Source: Bacteroidaceae bacterium (GTDB lineage: Bacteria > Bacteroidota > Bacteroidia > Bacteroidales > Bacteroidaceae). Taken from it: DNA of 42,791 nt. The notes beneath the pieces are model-generated. The model searched no databases, was not told the DNA's origin, and saw only the letters and a program-made list of their open reading frames with translations. Location of the stretch: assembly GCA_024688885.1 (NCBI GenBank), contig JAILDV010000056.1, positions 1 through 42,791 on the forward strand. Reading direction: 5' to 3'. The translations under genes were made by a program, and so were the position numbers. Shown piece by piece: positions 33,851 to 42,618 of the stretch; within the stretch, counting starts at the first letter, position 1; each line of letters starts with the position of its first letter.

Positions 33851-35047
33851 ATGGTGACATACCAAGTAGATGAAAATGGTTTCTACGGACAGTTCGGAGG
33901 AGCCTACATTCCAGAGATTCTCTACAAGACAGTGGAGGATTTGAAAAAAGCTTACCTCCCCATCTTGGAGAGTGAGGAGTTCAAGCGCAAGTATCACGCC
34001 TTGCTGAAAGACTATGTTGGACGCCCTTCTCCACTCTATTTTGCCAAGCGCATGAGTGAGAAGTATGGTTGTCAGCTCTATCTCAAGCGTGAAGACCTCA
34101 ACCACACGGGTGCCCACAAAATCAACAATGCCCTCGGTCAGATTCTCCTTGCTAAGAAGATGGGCAAGAAGCGTATCATTGCCGAGACTGGTGCAGGTCA
34201 GCACGGTGTGGCAACAGCCACCGCTTGTGCACTGATGGACATGCCCTGCACAGTGTATCAAGGAGCCCTCGATGTGCAGCGTCAGCACGTTAACGTGGAG
34301 CGCATGAAGATGTTGGGAGCTACGGTGGTGCCTGTAGAGAGCGGCAACAAGACGCTCAAAGATGCCACCAACGAAGCCATTCGCGACTGGTGCTGTCATC
34401 CTGCCGACACATTTTATATTATAGGCTCAACGGTAGGCCCTCATCCTTATCCCGACATGGTGGCACGTCTGCAATCAGTCATTTCAGAGGAAATCAAATG
34501 GCAGTTGCAGGAGAAGATTGGACGTGATTATCCTGACTACCTGATGGCTTGTGTGGGTGGAGGTTCCAATGCAGCCGGCACCATCTATCATTACATTGAC
34601 GATGAGCGTGTGAAGATTATCTTGGGAGAAGCTGGAGGACTTGGCATCGATTCTGGTCAGACAGCTGCCAGCATGCAAGTGGGCACCGTAGGCATTCTTC
34701 ACGGAAGCCGCATCAAGCTAATGCAGACGGAAGACGGACAAATCATTGAGCCATACAGCATCTCTGCAGGTCTTGACTATCCAGGCACAGGTCCCATTCA
34801 CTGCAACCTTTACGAAACAGGTCGTGCACAGGTGCTTCCTGCCAACGATGACGAGGCGCTCCGTGCTGCTTTCGAACTGACTCGTATGGAAGGCATCATC
34901 CCCGCCCTTGAAAGCGCTCATGCCTTGGCATTGTTGCCCAAAGTGAAAGATCAGTTTACAAAAGACACCGTAGTGGTGTTGACTGTAAGCGGAAGAGGAG
35001 ACAAAGACTTGGACACCTATCTCAAACATCAGACAGCGGTGCTCTAA
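33851..35047 (+). CDS. trpB: Tryptophan synthase beta subunit
   Basis: The 398-residue PLP enzyme joins indole and serine to form tryptophan, in an alpha2beta2 complex with TrpA. The PLP lysine is Lys90 in HTGAHKINN. Other motifs are AETGAGQHGVA (about 115-125), GGGSNAAG for PLP phosphate, and the C-terminal LSGRGD-like VSGRGDKD. It is the first gene after the attenuator; trpB in first position is usual in Bacteroidota. Confidence 0.97.
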   Translation: MVTYQVDENGFYGQFGGAYIPEILYKTVEDLKKAYLPILESEEFKRKYHALLKDYVGRPSPLYFAKRMSEKYGCQLYLKREDLNHTGAHKINNALGQILLAKKMGKKRIIAETGAGQHGVATATACALMDMPCTVYQGALDVQRQHVNVERMKMLGATVVPVESGNKTLKDATNEAIRDWCCHPADTFYIIGSTVGPHPYPDMVARLQSVISEEIKWQLQEKIGRDYPDYLMACVGGGSNAAGTIYHYIDDERVKIILGEAGGLGIDSGQTAASMQVGTVGILHGSRIKLMQTEDGQIIEPYSISAGLDYPGTGPIHCNLYETGRAQVLPANDDEALRAAFELTRMEGIIPALESAHALALLPKVKDQFTKDTVVVLTVSGRGDKDLDTYLKHQTAVL

Positions 35048-35097
35048 ATGAGAAATGAGTCACAATTAACAGCTATAGCTACAACACAACAAGCAAT

Positions 35098-36495
35098 ATG
35101 AAATACAACTATCATACCGTCTCGAAAAAAATTCTTGGTGACCTCAACACCCCCGTGAGCGTCTATCTGCGAGTGCGCGATGCTTATCCTCAGAGTGCAT
35201 TGATGGAGAGTTCCGACTATCATGACGGCAAGAACTCCCGTTCTTTCATCTGTGTACACCCCATTGGCAGTGTGTCTGTGGAGCACGGCGTGGGCGTGAT
35301 GAGATTCCCGAATGGAGAGGAGACACGCAAACCCCTCACCAACGAATACGATACCGCCACGTTGATTAACGAGTTTCTGCAAAGTTTCGACATCACAGGC
35401 AAAGACAAGAGTGACTGCGGCATCTTTGGCTACACGACGTTCAATGCCGTACGCTACTTTGAGCACATCGATGTGAAGGATGAGACACAAGAACAGAATG
35501 ATGCGCCCGATTTACAATACATCCTCTACAAGGACTATATCGTGTTTGACCACTTCAAGAACGAGCTGAAACTCATCGAGCTCCTTGAAGAGGACGAGGA
35601 AGATGACCTCGACCAACTGGAACACGACGTGAACAACCGTCCCTATCAGAAGTATGGATTCAAGCCTGTAGGCGACTACTGGTCCACACTGACAGACGAC
35701 GAGCACCGTGAGAACATCCGCAAGGGCATCAAGCATTGTCTGCGTGGCGATGTGTTCCAGATTGTGCTCTCACGCCGCTTCAAGCAGAAGTTCGAGGGTG
35801 ATGACTTCAAACTCTATCGTGCCTTGCGCAGCATCAACCCCTCCCCCTATCTCTTCTACATGGACTTCGGTGGTTTCCGCATCTTCGGCAGCAGCCCTGA
35901 AACGCACTGCCGCATTGAAGGGGGACGTGCTTACATTGACCCCATTGCAGGTACCACGAAACGAACGGGCGACGAGGAACAAGACCGCCAGAATGCACTC
36001 TATCTGAAAAACGACCCGAAGGAGAATGCAGAGCACGTGATGCTGGTGGATCTGGCACGCAACGATTTGAGCCGCAACTGCCACGATGTGAAGGTGGACT
36101 TCTACAAGGATATGCAGTTCTATAGTCACGTGATTCATTTGGTGTCACGCGTAAGTGGAGAGTTGAACGAGGGAGCCGACCCTGTGAAAGCCTTCATCGA
36201 CACTTTCCCTGCCGGCACCCTTTCCGGTGCGCCAAAAGTGAGAGCCATGCAACTCATCTCTGAATATGAGCCACACAACCGTGGTGCTTATGGTGGCTGT
36301 GTAGGAAACATCGGATTTGACGGAAGCCTCAACCAAGCCATCACCATCCGCACCTTCGTGAGCCGTAACAACGAATTGTGGTTCCAAGCAGGTGGCGGCA
36401 TTGTGGCAAAGAGCAATGTGGAATATGAGCTGCAGGAAGTGAACAACAAACTGGGCGCATTGAGAAAGGCTATTGAAATCGCTGAAAAACTATAA
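35098..36495 (+). CDS. trpE: Anthranilate synthase component I
   Basis: The 465-residue chorismate-utilising enzyme forms anthranilate with TrpG. The N-terminal SALMESSDYHDGKNSRSF holds the site for feedback binding of tryptophan (the LLES-type motif). The catalytic C-terminal half has IVLSRRF, DPIAGTTKRTGD, LVDLARNDLSR and PAGTLSGAPKVRAM. An acidic insert (EEDEEDDLDQLE, around 162-173) is longer than in enterobacteria. Confidence 0.96.
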   Translation: MKYNYHTVSKKILGDLNTPVSVYLRVRDAYPQSALMESSDYHDGKNSRSFICVHPIGSVSVEHGVGVMRFPNGEETRKPLTNEYDTATLINEFLQSFDITGKDKSDCGIFGYTTFNAVRYFEHIDVKDETQEQNDAPDLQYILYKDYIVFDHFKNELKLIELLEEDEEDDLDQLEHDVNNRPYQKYGFKPVGDYWSTLTDDEHRENIRKGIKHCLRGDVFQIVLSRRFKQKFEGDDFKLYRALRSINPSPYLFYMDFGGFRIFGSSPETHCRIEGGRAYIDPIAGTTKRTGDEEQDRQNALYLKNDPKENAEHVMLVDLARNDLSRNCHDVKVDFYKDMQFYSHVIHLVSRVSGELNEGADPVKAFIDTFPAGTLSGAPKVRAMQLISEYEPHNRGAYGGCVGNIGFDGSLNQAITIRTFVSRNNELWFQAGGGIVAKSNVEYELQEVNNKLGALRKAIEIAEKL

Positions 36496-36499
36496 TGTT

Positions 36500-37063
36500 A
36501 TGAAGATAGTAATTATAGATAACTATGACTCGTTTACATACAATCTGAGTCATCTCGTCAAGGAACTGGGTGCAGAAGTGACGGTGTATCGCAACGACCA
36601 GTTCCAGATGGAGCAGCTGGAGGAATTTGACAAAATCATCCTCTCACCAGGCCCTGGCATTCCATGTGAGGCAGGATTGCTGCTCGATGTCATCAAGACA
36701 TACGCAGGCAAGAAACCCATTCTGGGTGTGTGTCTCGGTCATCAAGCCATCGGAGAGAGTTTCGGTGGACACCTGACCAACCTGAGTGAAGTGTATCACG
36801 GTGTGGCAACACCCACAACCATCACCCAGAAGGATTACCTCTTTGAGGGATTGCCCGAACAAATTGAGGTGGGACGCTATCACTCTTGGGTGGTTGACAC
36901 CCAAGGACTCCCCGCTTGTCTCGAAGTGACAAGCGTGTCGGATGAAGGTTTCATCATGTCGCTCAGACACAAGGAATATGACATCCGAGGCATCCAGTAC
37001 CACCCTGAAAGTGTACTGACAAAAGACGGTAAAACAATCATCAGCAACTGGTTAAAACATTAA
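36500..37063 (+). CDS. trpG: Anthranilate synthase component II (glutamine amidotransferase)
   Basis: The 187-residue class I amidotransferase supplies ammonia to TrpE. The nucleophile Cys lies in GVCLGHQAIGE (about 79-89), and the His/Glu pair in IQYHPESVLT near the C terminus. It starts with KIVIIDNYDSFTYNL. The frame opens at 36473 inside trpE, but the family starts at ATG 36500, 4 bp after the trpE stop. Confidence 0.96.
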   Translation: MKIVIIDNYDSFTYNLSHLVKELGAEVTVYRNDQFQMEQLEEFDKIILSPGPGIPCEAGLLLDVIKTYAGKKPILGVCLGHQAIGESFGGHLTNLSEVYHGVATPTTITQKDYLFEGLPEQIEVGRYHSWVVDTQGLPACLEVTSVSDEGFIMSLRHKEYDIRGIQYHPESVLTKDGKTIISNWLKH

Positions 37064-37070
37064 GCACAAT

Positions 37071-38066
37071 ATGAAACAGTATCTTTTACAACTCATTGAC
37101 GGGCAAACTCTTTCACAGGAAGACACCCACCAAATCATGCTCAACATCGTTGAGGAAAAGTATAACGTACAGCAGATTGCAGCCTTGTTCATGGCAATGC
37201 AGACACGCGGCGTGACAGTCGATGAACTGCTCGGTTTCCGTCAAGGACTGCTTGAGACAGGCAAGTATCTGGACTTCACAGAGTACAACACGCTCGACAT
37301 CGTGGGAACAGGTGGCGACGGCAAGAACACGTTCAACATCTCCACTTGCTCAGCCTTTGTCATTGCTGGTGCTGGCTATCAGGTGACCAAGCACGGCAAT
37401 GGTGGCTCTTCATCCGTGAGCGGTGCCAGCAATGTGCTGCAAGGTCATGGCGTGAAATTCACTGACGACATCAACCAGCTGAAACGTTCACTCGAAGAGG
37501 CAGGCATCTGCTACTTCCACGCTCCCCTCTTCGCCTACGGCATGAAGTTTGTAGGTCCCACACGCAAGGCATTGGGCATCCCTACATGTTTCAACTTGCT
37601 CGGTCCTCTCGTCAACCCCTGCCATCCTAAGAACTCTCTGCACGGCACAGCCAACCAGGCACAGCTCCGTCTCTATACAAATGTACACCAGAAGATTGGC
37701 GACAACTTCGGTGTCATCACCTCCTACGATGGCTGTGACGAGATTTCACTGACCAGCGGTTTCAAGATTTGCACCAACAACTTCGAGAAAGTGCTCACCC
37801 CTGTCGATTTAGGTCTGAAATATATCGAGCAGAGTGACATCTATGGTGGTGAGACACCTGAAGAAGCCATGAAGATATTCGATGCTGTGTTGGAAGGCAC
37901 ATCCACTGAGGCACAGAAGAATGTGGTCATTGCCAACTCTGCCTGTGGCATCAGCGTGATGGACAAGAACCTCTCCATGGCAGACTCCGTGGCTGTGGCT
38001 CGTGAATCGCTGGAAAGCGGCAAGGCATTGAAGGCATTCAAGAAATTCGTGGAAATCAACTCCTGA
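37071..38066 (+). CDS. trpD: Anthranilate phosphoribosyltransferase
   Basis: The 331-residue enzyme transfers phosphoribose from PRPP to anthranilate. GTGGDGKNTFNIST (about 81-94) binds PRPP, and KHGNGGSSSVSGASN (about 107-121) is the second signature. FAYGMKFVGPTRKALGIPT and FNLLGPLVNP are typical. The protein is free-standing, not fused to TrpG as in enterobacteria. Confidence 0.97.
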   Translation: MKQYLLQLIDGQTLSQEDTHQIMLNIVEEKYNVQQIAALFMAMQTRGVTVDELLGFRQGLLETGKYLDFTEYNTLDIVGTGGDGKNTFNISTCSAFVIAGAGYQVTKHGNGGSSSVSGASNVLQGHGVKFTDDINQLKRSLEEAGICYFHAPLFAYGMKFVGPTRKALGIPTCFNLLGPLVNPCHPKNSLHGTANQAQLRLYTNVHQKIGDNFGVITSYDGCDEISLTSGFKICTNNFEKVLTPVDLGLKYIEQSDIYGGETPEEAMKIFDAVLEGTSTEAQKNVVIANSACGISVMDKNLSMADSVAVARESLESGKALKAFKKFVEINS

Positions 38067-38074
38067 CAATCAGC

Positions 38075-38878
38075 ATGGCTAAAGACATATTAGAAGAGAT
38101 TGTAGCTCACAAGCGCATCGAGATAGAACAGCAGAAAGCCATCATCGCACCTGCCATATTATACAGCAGTGTGGATACCCTGATGGCAGAAGGCAGCGGC
38201 AAACATCGCTCCATGCGTGAGAGTCTTGCCAACAGTGCCTCAGGCATCATTGCGGAGTTCAAGCGCAAAAGCCCCTCCAAAGGCTGGATCAAGGAAGAGG
38301 GCAAGCCAGACATCATTCCTGCCTCCTACAGTCAGAATGGTGCCAGCGCCATCTCCATCCTCACCGACGAGAAATACTTTGGTGGCAGCCTGAGATACCT
38401 CCGCACCGCTCGTCCTACAGTCACATGCCCCATCCTGCGCAAAGACTTCATCGTGGATGAGTACCAGCTCTATCAAGCCAAGATGGTGGGTGCCGACGCC
38501 GTGCTGCTCATCGCTGCTGACTTGACCAAGGAAGAGTGCAGGACACTTGCAAAGAAAGCACACGAACTGGAACTTGAAACCCTGCTCGAAGTGCATTCCG
38601 AGTCAGAATTAGAGTATGTGGGTGAGAACATCGACATGGTGGGCGTGAACAACCGCAATCTTGGCACCTTCCACACCGATGTGGCAAACTCCTATCGTCT
38701 CGCTTCACTCCTTCCCAAGGACTACCTCCTTGTCAGCGAAAGCGGTATCAGCAATCCGCAAACCGTGCGTGAACTGCGCGAAGCAGGTTTCCGAGGCTTC
38801 CTCATTGGTGAGACCTTCATGAAGACCGAAGACCCAGGAGCAGCCCTCAAGGAATTCATCACCCAAGTCACCCAATAA
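38075..38878 (+). CDS. trpC: Indole-3-glycerol phosphate synthase
   Basis: The 267-residue TIM-barrel enzyme closes the indole ring. IIAEFKRKSPSKGWI (about 65-79) contains the catalytic Lys and phosphate site. LRKDFIVDEYQLYQ has the second catalytic Lys, and VGVNNRNLGTF and VSESGI follow. It is separate from TrpF, unlike the TrpC-TrpF fusion of enterobacteria. Confidence 0.97.
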   Translation: MAKDILEEIVAHKRIEIEQQKAIIAPAILYSSVDTLMAEGSGKHRSMRESLANSASGIIAEFKRKSPSKGWIKEEGKPDIIPASYSQNGASAISILTDEKYFGGSLRYLRTARPTVTCPILRKDFIVDEYQLYQAKMVGADAVLLIAADLTKEECRTLAKKAHELELETLLEVHSESELEYVGENIDMVGVNNRNLGTFHTDVANSYRLASLLPKDYLLVSESGISNPQTVRELREAGFRGFLIGETFMKTEDPGAALKEFITQVTQ

Positions 38879-38881
38879 CTG

Positions 38882-38910
38882 TCAATTTTCAACTGTCAAC
38901 TGTCATGATT
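38882..38910. repeat. Heptamer array surrounding the trpF start codon
   Basis: TCAATTT, TCAACTG, TCAACTG and TCATGAT are contiguous 7-mers (38882-38909). The trpF ATG (38905-38907) is inside the last unit. The TCAACTG unit also occurs inside trpF at 39416-39443. Confidence 0.85.
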
Positions 38911-39534
38911 ATCAAAGTATGTGGCATGCGCGATGCCGACAACATCCGTCAGGTGGATGACCTCGGCAATGTCGATTGGATGGGATTCATTTTCTATCCC
39001 CCCTCATCGCGCCATGTCAGCGAAGTGCCAGATTATCTGCCCCGACATTGCAAGCGGGTGGGCGTGTTCGTCAATGCCACACCAGAAGAAATACAGCAAC
39101 GACAAGAGGCATTCGGCTTCGACATCATCCAGCTGCACGGTCATGAGACACCCGACTTCTGCAAGGCACTTCCCCACCATCTGAAAGCAGGAACAAAACT
39201 CATCAAGATGGTGCAGATTGCCTCACAAAAGGACTTGGAGGACACATCGCAGTATGAAGGGTTGGTGGATTATTTCCTTTTCGAGACCAAATGCGAGGGT
39301 TATGGAGGCAGTGGCAAGCAGTTCGACTGGGAAATCCTGCGGCACTACAAGGGGAAGACGCCCTTCCTCATCACGGGCGGCATAGGTCCCGACGATGCCG
39401 AACGCATCAAAGCCCTCAACTCTCAACTCTCAACTGTCAACTTCATCGGCATTGACCTCAACTCACGATTTGAGACAGTTCCAGCCCTCAAGGACCCCAC
39501 TCTCCTCCACGACTTTCTTGAAATCGTCAAATAA
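38905..39534 (+). CDS. trpF: Phosphoribosylanthranilate isomerase with internal heptad array
   Basis: The 209-residue TIM-barrel enzyme performs the Amadori rearrangement before indole ring closure. KVCGMRDADN (about 3-12) contains the catalytic Cys. LHGHETPDF and TGGIGPDDAERI are family motifs, and GIDLNSRFE carries the catalytic Asp. Between AERI and GIDLNS the protein reads LNSQLSTVNF, encoded by four tandem heptads (39416-39443), about four residues longer than usual. The position is a surface turn ahead of the last strand, so activity is probably kept. The start codon itself lies in the same repeat family. Confidence 0.93.
   Translation: MIIKVCGMRDADNIRQVDDLGNVDWMGFIFYPPSSRHVSEVPDYLPRHCKRVGVFVNATPEEIQQRQEAFGFDIIQLHGHETPDFCKALPHHLKAGTKLIKMVQIASQKDLEDTSQYEGLVDYFLFETKCEGYGGSGKQFDWEILRHYKGKTPFLITGGIGPDDAERIKALNSQLSTVNFIGIDLNSRFETVPALKDPTLLHDFLEIVK
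39416..39443. repeat. Four tandem heptads inside trpF
   Basis: TCAACTC, TCAACTC, TCAACTG and TCAACTT follow each other exactly in register within the coding sequence. The total of 28 bp is not a multiple of three, but the reading frame is intact across it. Confidence 0.9.
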
Positions 39535-39583
39535 TTCAATCTGAAATAAATAGTAAATTGTCAATCGTAAAATTGTAAATGAT

Positions 39584-40432
39584 ATGGTGAACAGAATCAA
39601 TCAACTTTTCGCCACTAAGAGCGAGAAAATCCTCTCTATCTACTTCTGTGCCGGACATCCCACGCTGGAAGGCACCGCACAGACCATCAGGACGTTAGAG
39701 AAGAAAGGTGTGGACATGATTGAAGTGGGCATTCCCTTCTCCGACCCTATGGCAGACGGTCCCGTCATTCAGGATGCTGCCACCAAGGCACTGCGCAACG
39801 GAATGACACTGAAGAAACTCTTCTCGCAACTGGAAGAACTACACAGAAGCCCCCTCCTAACCTCCCCCAAAGGGGAGGAAAACCATCCGGACAGCAAATC
39901 ATCCCCCCTTGGGGGGACAGGAGGGGGGCTCCCATTGATTTTGATGGGCTATCTCAACCCCATCATGCAGTTCGGCTTTGACGCGTTCTGCCGGCGCTGT
40001 GTAGAGGTGGGCATTGACGGTGTCATCATTCCCGACCTTCCCTTCAAGGACTATCAGGAAGAATACAAGCCCGTTGCCGACAAGTACGACATCCGCATCA
40101 TCATGCTCATCACTCCCGAGACAAGTGACGAGCGCATCCGCTTCATTGACGACAACACCGACGGCTTCATCTACATGGTCAGCTCAGCAGCCATCACAGG
40201 TGCGCAGAAAGAGTTCGGCGATGCCAAGCAAGCCTACTTCTCACGCATCAACGCCATGAACCTCAAGCACCCCCGCATGATTGGTTTCGGCATCAGCAAC
40301 AAGCAAACCCTCGAAGCAGCCCAAGCCAATGCTGCAGGTGCCATCATCGGCTCCAAGTTCGTCAGCCTCATGGAAGAGACAGGTGATGCCGAAACAGCGA
40401 TGGATCAGCTGTTGGAAGCATTAAAGAAGTAA
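39584..40432 (+). CDS. trpA: Tryptophan synthase alpha subunit with in-frame palindromic insertion
   Basis: The 282-residue TIM-barrel enzyme splits indole glycerol phosphate and passes indole to TrpB. The acid Glu lies in VDMIEVGIPFSDPMADGP (about 43-60) together with the loop Asp. MGYLNPI, GVIIPDLPF and GFGISN near the C terminus complete the family pattern. The usual length is about 250-265 residues. The extra residues, about 89-115 (SPLLTSPKGEENHPD, then KSSPLGGTGGG), are encoded by a palindromic element at 39848-39930, between helix 2 and strand 3. The frame is intact and the gene ends a complete trp operon, so a working enzyme with a surface loop is likely. Confidence 0.93.
   Translation: MVNRINQLFATKSEKILSIYFCAGHPTLEGTAQTIRTLEKKGVDMIEVGIPFSDPMADGPVIQDAATKALRNGMTLKKLFSQLEELHRSPLLTSPKGEENHPDSKSSPLGGTGGGLPLILMGYLNPIMQFGFDAFCRRCVEVGIDGVIIPDLPFKDYQEEYKPVADKYDIRIIMLITPETSDERIRFIDDNTDGFIYMVSSAAITGAQKEFGDAKQAYFSRINAMNLKHPRMIGFGISNKQTLEAAQANAAGAIIGSKFVSLMEETGDAETAMDQLLEALKK
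39848..39930. repeat. GC-rich palindromic element inserted in trpA
   Basis: Outer arms AGCCCCCTCCT (39848-39858) and AGGAGGGGGGCT (39919-39930) pair with one bulged G. Each half contains its own hairpin: CCTCCCC/GGGGAGG (39861-39867, 39872-39878) and TCCCCCC/GGGGGGA (39902-39908, 39911-39917). The base composition differs sharply from the gene around it. Confidence 0.9.
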
Positions 40433-40449
40433 GACCAAATAGAGAGTGT

Positions 40450-40545
40450 TTCCCTATGTGCGCACCGTGCGCATCACATTTTGCGCACCCAGCGCATAAT
40501 ATTACGGGCACTCAGCGCATGTTATTTCGCGCTGGGTGCCCGTCT
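40450..40545 (+). terminator. GCGCA-repeat region with alternative hairpins after trpA
   Basis: GCGCA(C/T) units recur five times between 40459 and 40520. ACGGGCAC-T-CAGCGC (40504-40518) pairs with 40529-40543 over 15 bp and can end the trp transcript. GCACCCAGCGC (40485-40495) is a perfect 11-bp rival for the same right arm (40529-40539). The T-rich tail is weak. The rest of the gap up to the next promoter shows nothing recognisable. Confidence 0.6.
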
Positions 40546-40653
40546 TTGTAGGTAAAGGCACAATTATTTTATCAATATCAGAGTCTTACAAAAAAGAAAA
40601 CGCAGAAGAGAGGTGACATTCTTTTGCAGCATTAACAAAAAACTTGTCATTTT

Positions 40654-40685
40654 CTTGTTTGTGCGTTCGCTTAATCGTAACTTTG
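40654..40685 (+). promoter_or_regulatory. Promoter of the FecR/BspA-like gene
   Basis: CTTG at 40654-40657 and TAACTTTG at 40678-40685 are 20 bp apart. The leader is about 45 nt. Confidence 0.7.
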
Positions 40686-40735
40686 TACCAGAAATGACAA
40701 TTGAAAGAAACTAATCACATCATACCCATACGACT

Positions 40736-42385
40736 ATGAAAGGAATTCAAAGTATTATCATGACCCTCGTTCTGCTGATGGTGGCAGGGACAGCAGGAGC
40801 ACAGAGTGAATTTAAGAGAACCATCACCCGTCAGGGGCAGACCATTGAATACTCTATCAGTGGGGTGCAGGTGACGAAGGAGGAACAGCCTCTCTACACG
40901 GGAAATACACCAGAGCAGGGTAATTATATGCAGAATTATGAGGGAACGGTGGAGTCAGGAAAGACCATCACCGTCAAATGCAGACAGGTGAAGGGCAATA
41001 AAGTCCCCATCATCTACTTTGACATCAGATATTACGATAGGCCCAGCATGAGTGGCGCTCCACTTACGAATGAGTCCATGCGTACAGACAAAGAGAAGGC
41101 GATCAGCAGCCGTGTCCCCAAAAGGAAATATGGCGAAGTGAACATCTACTATCTGGGTGATACTGGTGACTGGATAACGGTGACGTGGAACCTTGACATT
41201 GATGCGACACCTGTGCCTGTGTCTGTGCCTACACCTGTAGTACGTACACCTGAGCCGGAAAAGGGACCTTGTGAAAAGATAGACAGCCATATTCGATTTA
41301 ATGATTTCTATGGGGAGGTGAAGATACGTTGTAATTTTGAGGAGGATGATTCTTACGAGTTTGTGGATTTGGATACCGAGGTTTACGAACACGACAGAAT
41401 CAAGACGGAGGAGGAGTCTGGTGCCATCTTGGGACTGGAGGACATGAGCACCTATGTTATCAAACCTGAGAGTATCATCATCATCGAAACGGATACTGGT
41501 GAGCAGTCCAAAATTGTAATGCTCCTGGGCAGCATGTGGGCTAACATCAAGAAGCTGGCCCAAGGGAAAACCCTGGACGTGGATATGGCTCAGTGTGTTT
41601 GTGGTATCGAAGGCACGATTGTGGCATTTGAGGAGAGGGGTGGAAAGTCGAACATCTACCTGTTTGCTGGTGCGGTGACGGTGACGAGCAAGAAGGGTTC
41701 GAACAGGGTGAGGCTGACGCCAGGACAGACATCGTCAGTGGGCAGCAACGGTAAGGTGGCTGTGCAGGAGTTCGACATTGAGAAGGGTGCCAAGAAGTTC
41801 GGCATCTCCATGGACGACATCCGTAATCACTATTCGAACGCTGGCACGACTGGCAATGTGGGACTTGTCTTCACGGAGGACAAACTGAACTACAAGATTC
41901 TGAGTGGTAACACAGTTGAACTGACGAACGAACTGAAAGGCAGCTACAGCGGTCACGTAAAAATTCCAAGCGTGGTGAAGCACAGTGGCGTGACCTATCA
42001 GGTGGTGGGCATCGGCAAGCGGGCATTCGCTGACCAGACGAAGATGAAGTCGGTGGAGATTCCAGCCAGCGTAACGAGCATCGGTGAGGATGCCTTCTAC
42101 AACACGGGACTGGCTTCGGTGGTAGTGCCGGGTAACAATGCCAACATACAGCGACACGCTTTCCGCAACTGCCGCGTTCTCACCACAGCCATCATCAGTG
42201 GCAAGAATGCGTATTGCCATCCCGAAGCTTTCGCTGACTGCAACTACCTGCAGGATTTGCGTATAGAGTCTCCTTCGTCAACACCAACGACGAACCGTTC
42301 CACGCAGACGACCACCACAACACCACAAGGTGGAGTGAAAGTATCATCGCCCGGCAAGTATTCTTTCACCCTCCCCACTAAATGA
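40736..42385 (+). CDS. Secreted FecR-like/BspA-type leucine-rich repeat protein
   Basis: The 549-residue protein has a signal peptide (about 1-22, ending GTAGAQ). An N-terminal beta domain (about 25-160) is of unknown family. A Pro/Val-rich linker follows (about 160-175). The middle (about 200-340) resembles a FecR domain: a DRIKTEEESGAILGL start, a CGIEGTIVAFEE strand, and LFAGAVTVTSKKG with LTPGQTSSV. The C-terminal part (about 380-515) resembles BspA-type leucine-rich repeats (KRAFADQTKMKSVEIPASV, GEDAFYNTGLASVVVPG). A Ser/Thr-rich tail ends it. No membrane helix or sorting motif is seen. The role is unknown; surface binding or sensing is possible. Confidence 0.82.
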   Translation: MKGIQSIIMTLVLLMVAGTAGAQSEFKRTITRQGQTIEYSISGVQVTKEEQPLYTGNTPEQGNYMQNYEGTVESGKTITVKCRQVKGNKVPIIYFDIRYYDRPSMSGAPLTNESMRTDKEKAISSRVPKRKYGEVNIYYLGDTGDWITVTWNLDIDATPVPVSVPTPVVRTPEPEKGPCEKIDSHIRFNDFYGEVKIRCNFEEDDSYEFVDLDTEVYEHDRIKTEEESGAILGLEDMSTYVIKPESIIIIETDTGEQSKIVMLLGSMWANIKKLAQGKTLDVDMAQCVCGIEGTIVAFEERGGKSNIYLFAGAVTVTSKKGSNRVRLTPGQTSSVGSNGKVAVQEFDIEKGAKKFGISMDDIRNHYSNAGTTGNVGLVFTEDKLNYKILSGNTVELTNELKGSYSGHVKIPSVVKHSGVTYQVVGIGKRAFADQTKMKSVEIPASVTSIGEDAFYNTGLASVVVPGNNANIQRHAFRNCRVLTTAIISGKNAYCHPEAFADCNYLQDLRIESPSSTPTTNRSTQTTTTTPQGGVKVSSPGKYSFTLPTK

Positions 42386-42618
42386 ATCAAAGGCAAGAGA
42401 AGGATGACGTAACTGTTCCTGTTATTCTCAAAAGTGCAGCAACAATTTTCAGAGTGCAGATTCTTGTGCTTCCCTAAAAAAAGTTGAATGGATTTTACCT
42501 TATCCCTGCCATTGGTTGAATGTCTTATTGCTTAACCCTGGCGGGACTTGAACAATGTGTATTGTGTCAGTATTTCAAAGAACGATTGGAGAGATTTGAG
42601 GGTTTAGAGTTTAGAGAT
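42382..42618 (+). pseudogene. Decayed reading frame downstream of the FecR/BspA-like gene
   Basis: One reading frame starts with an ATG overlapping the previous stop and runs 31 codons to TAA (42475), then continues past two in-frame stops with protein-like segments (KKLNGFYLIPAIG, then CLTLAGLEQCVLCQYFKERL) to about 42618. No family is recognised. It could be a decayed gene, or a non-coding repeat that happens to be open. It contains the 15-mer TTTCAAAGAACGATT (42573-42587), also found at 101-115. Confidence 0.3.
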
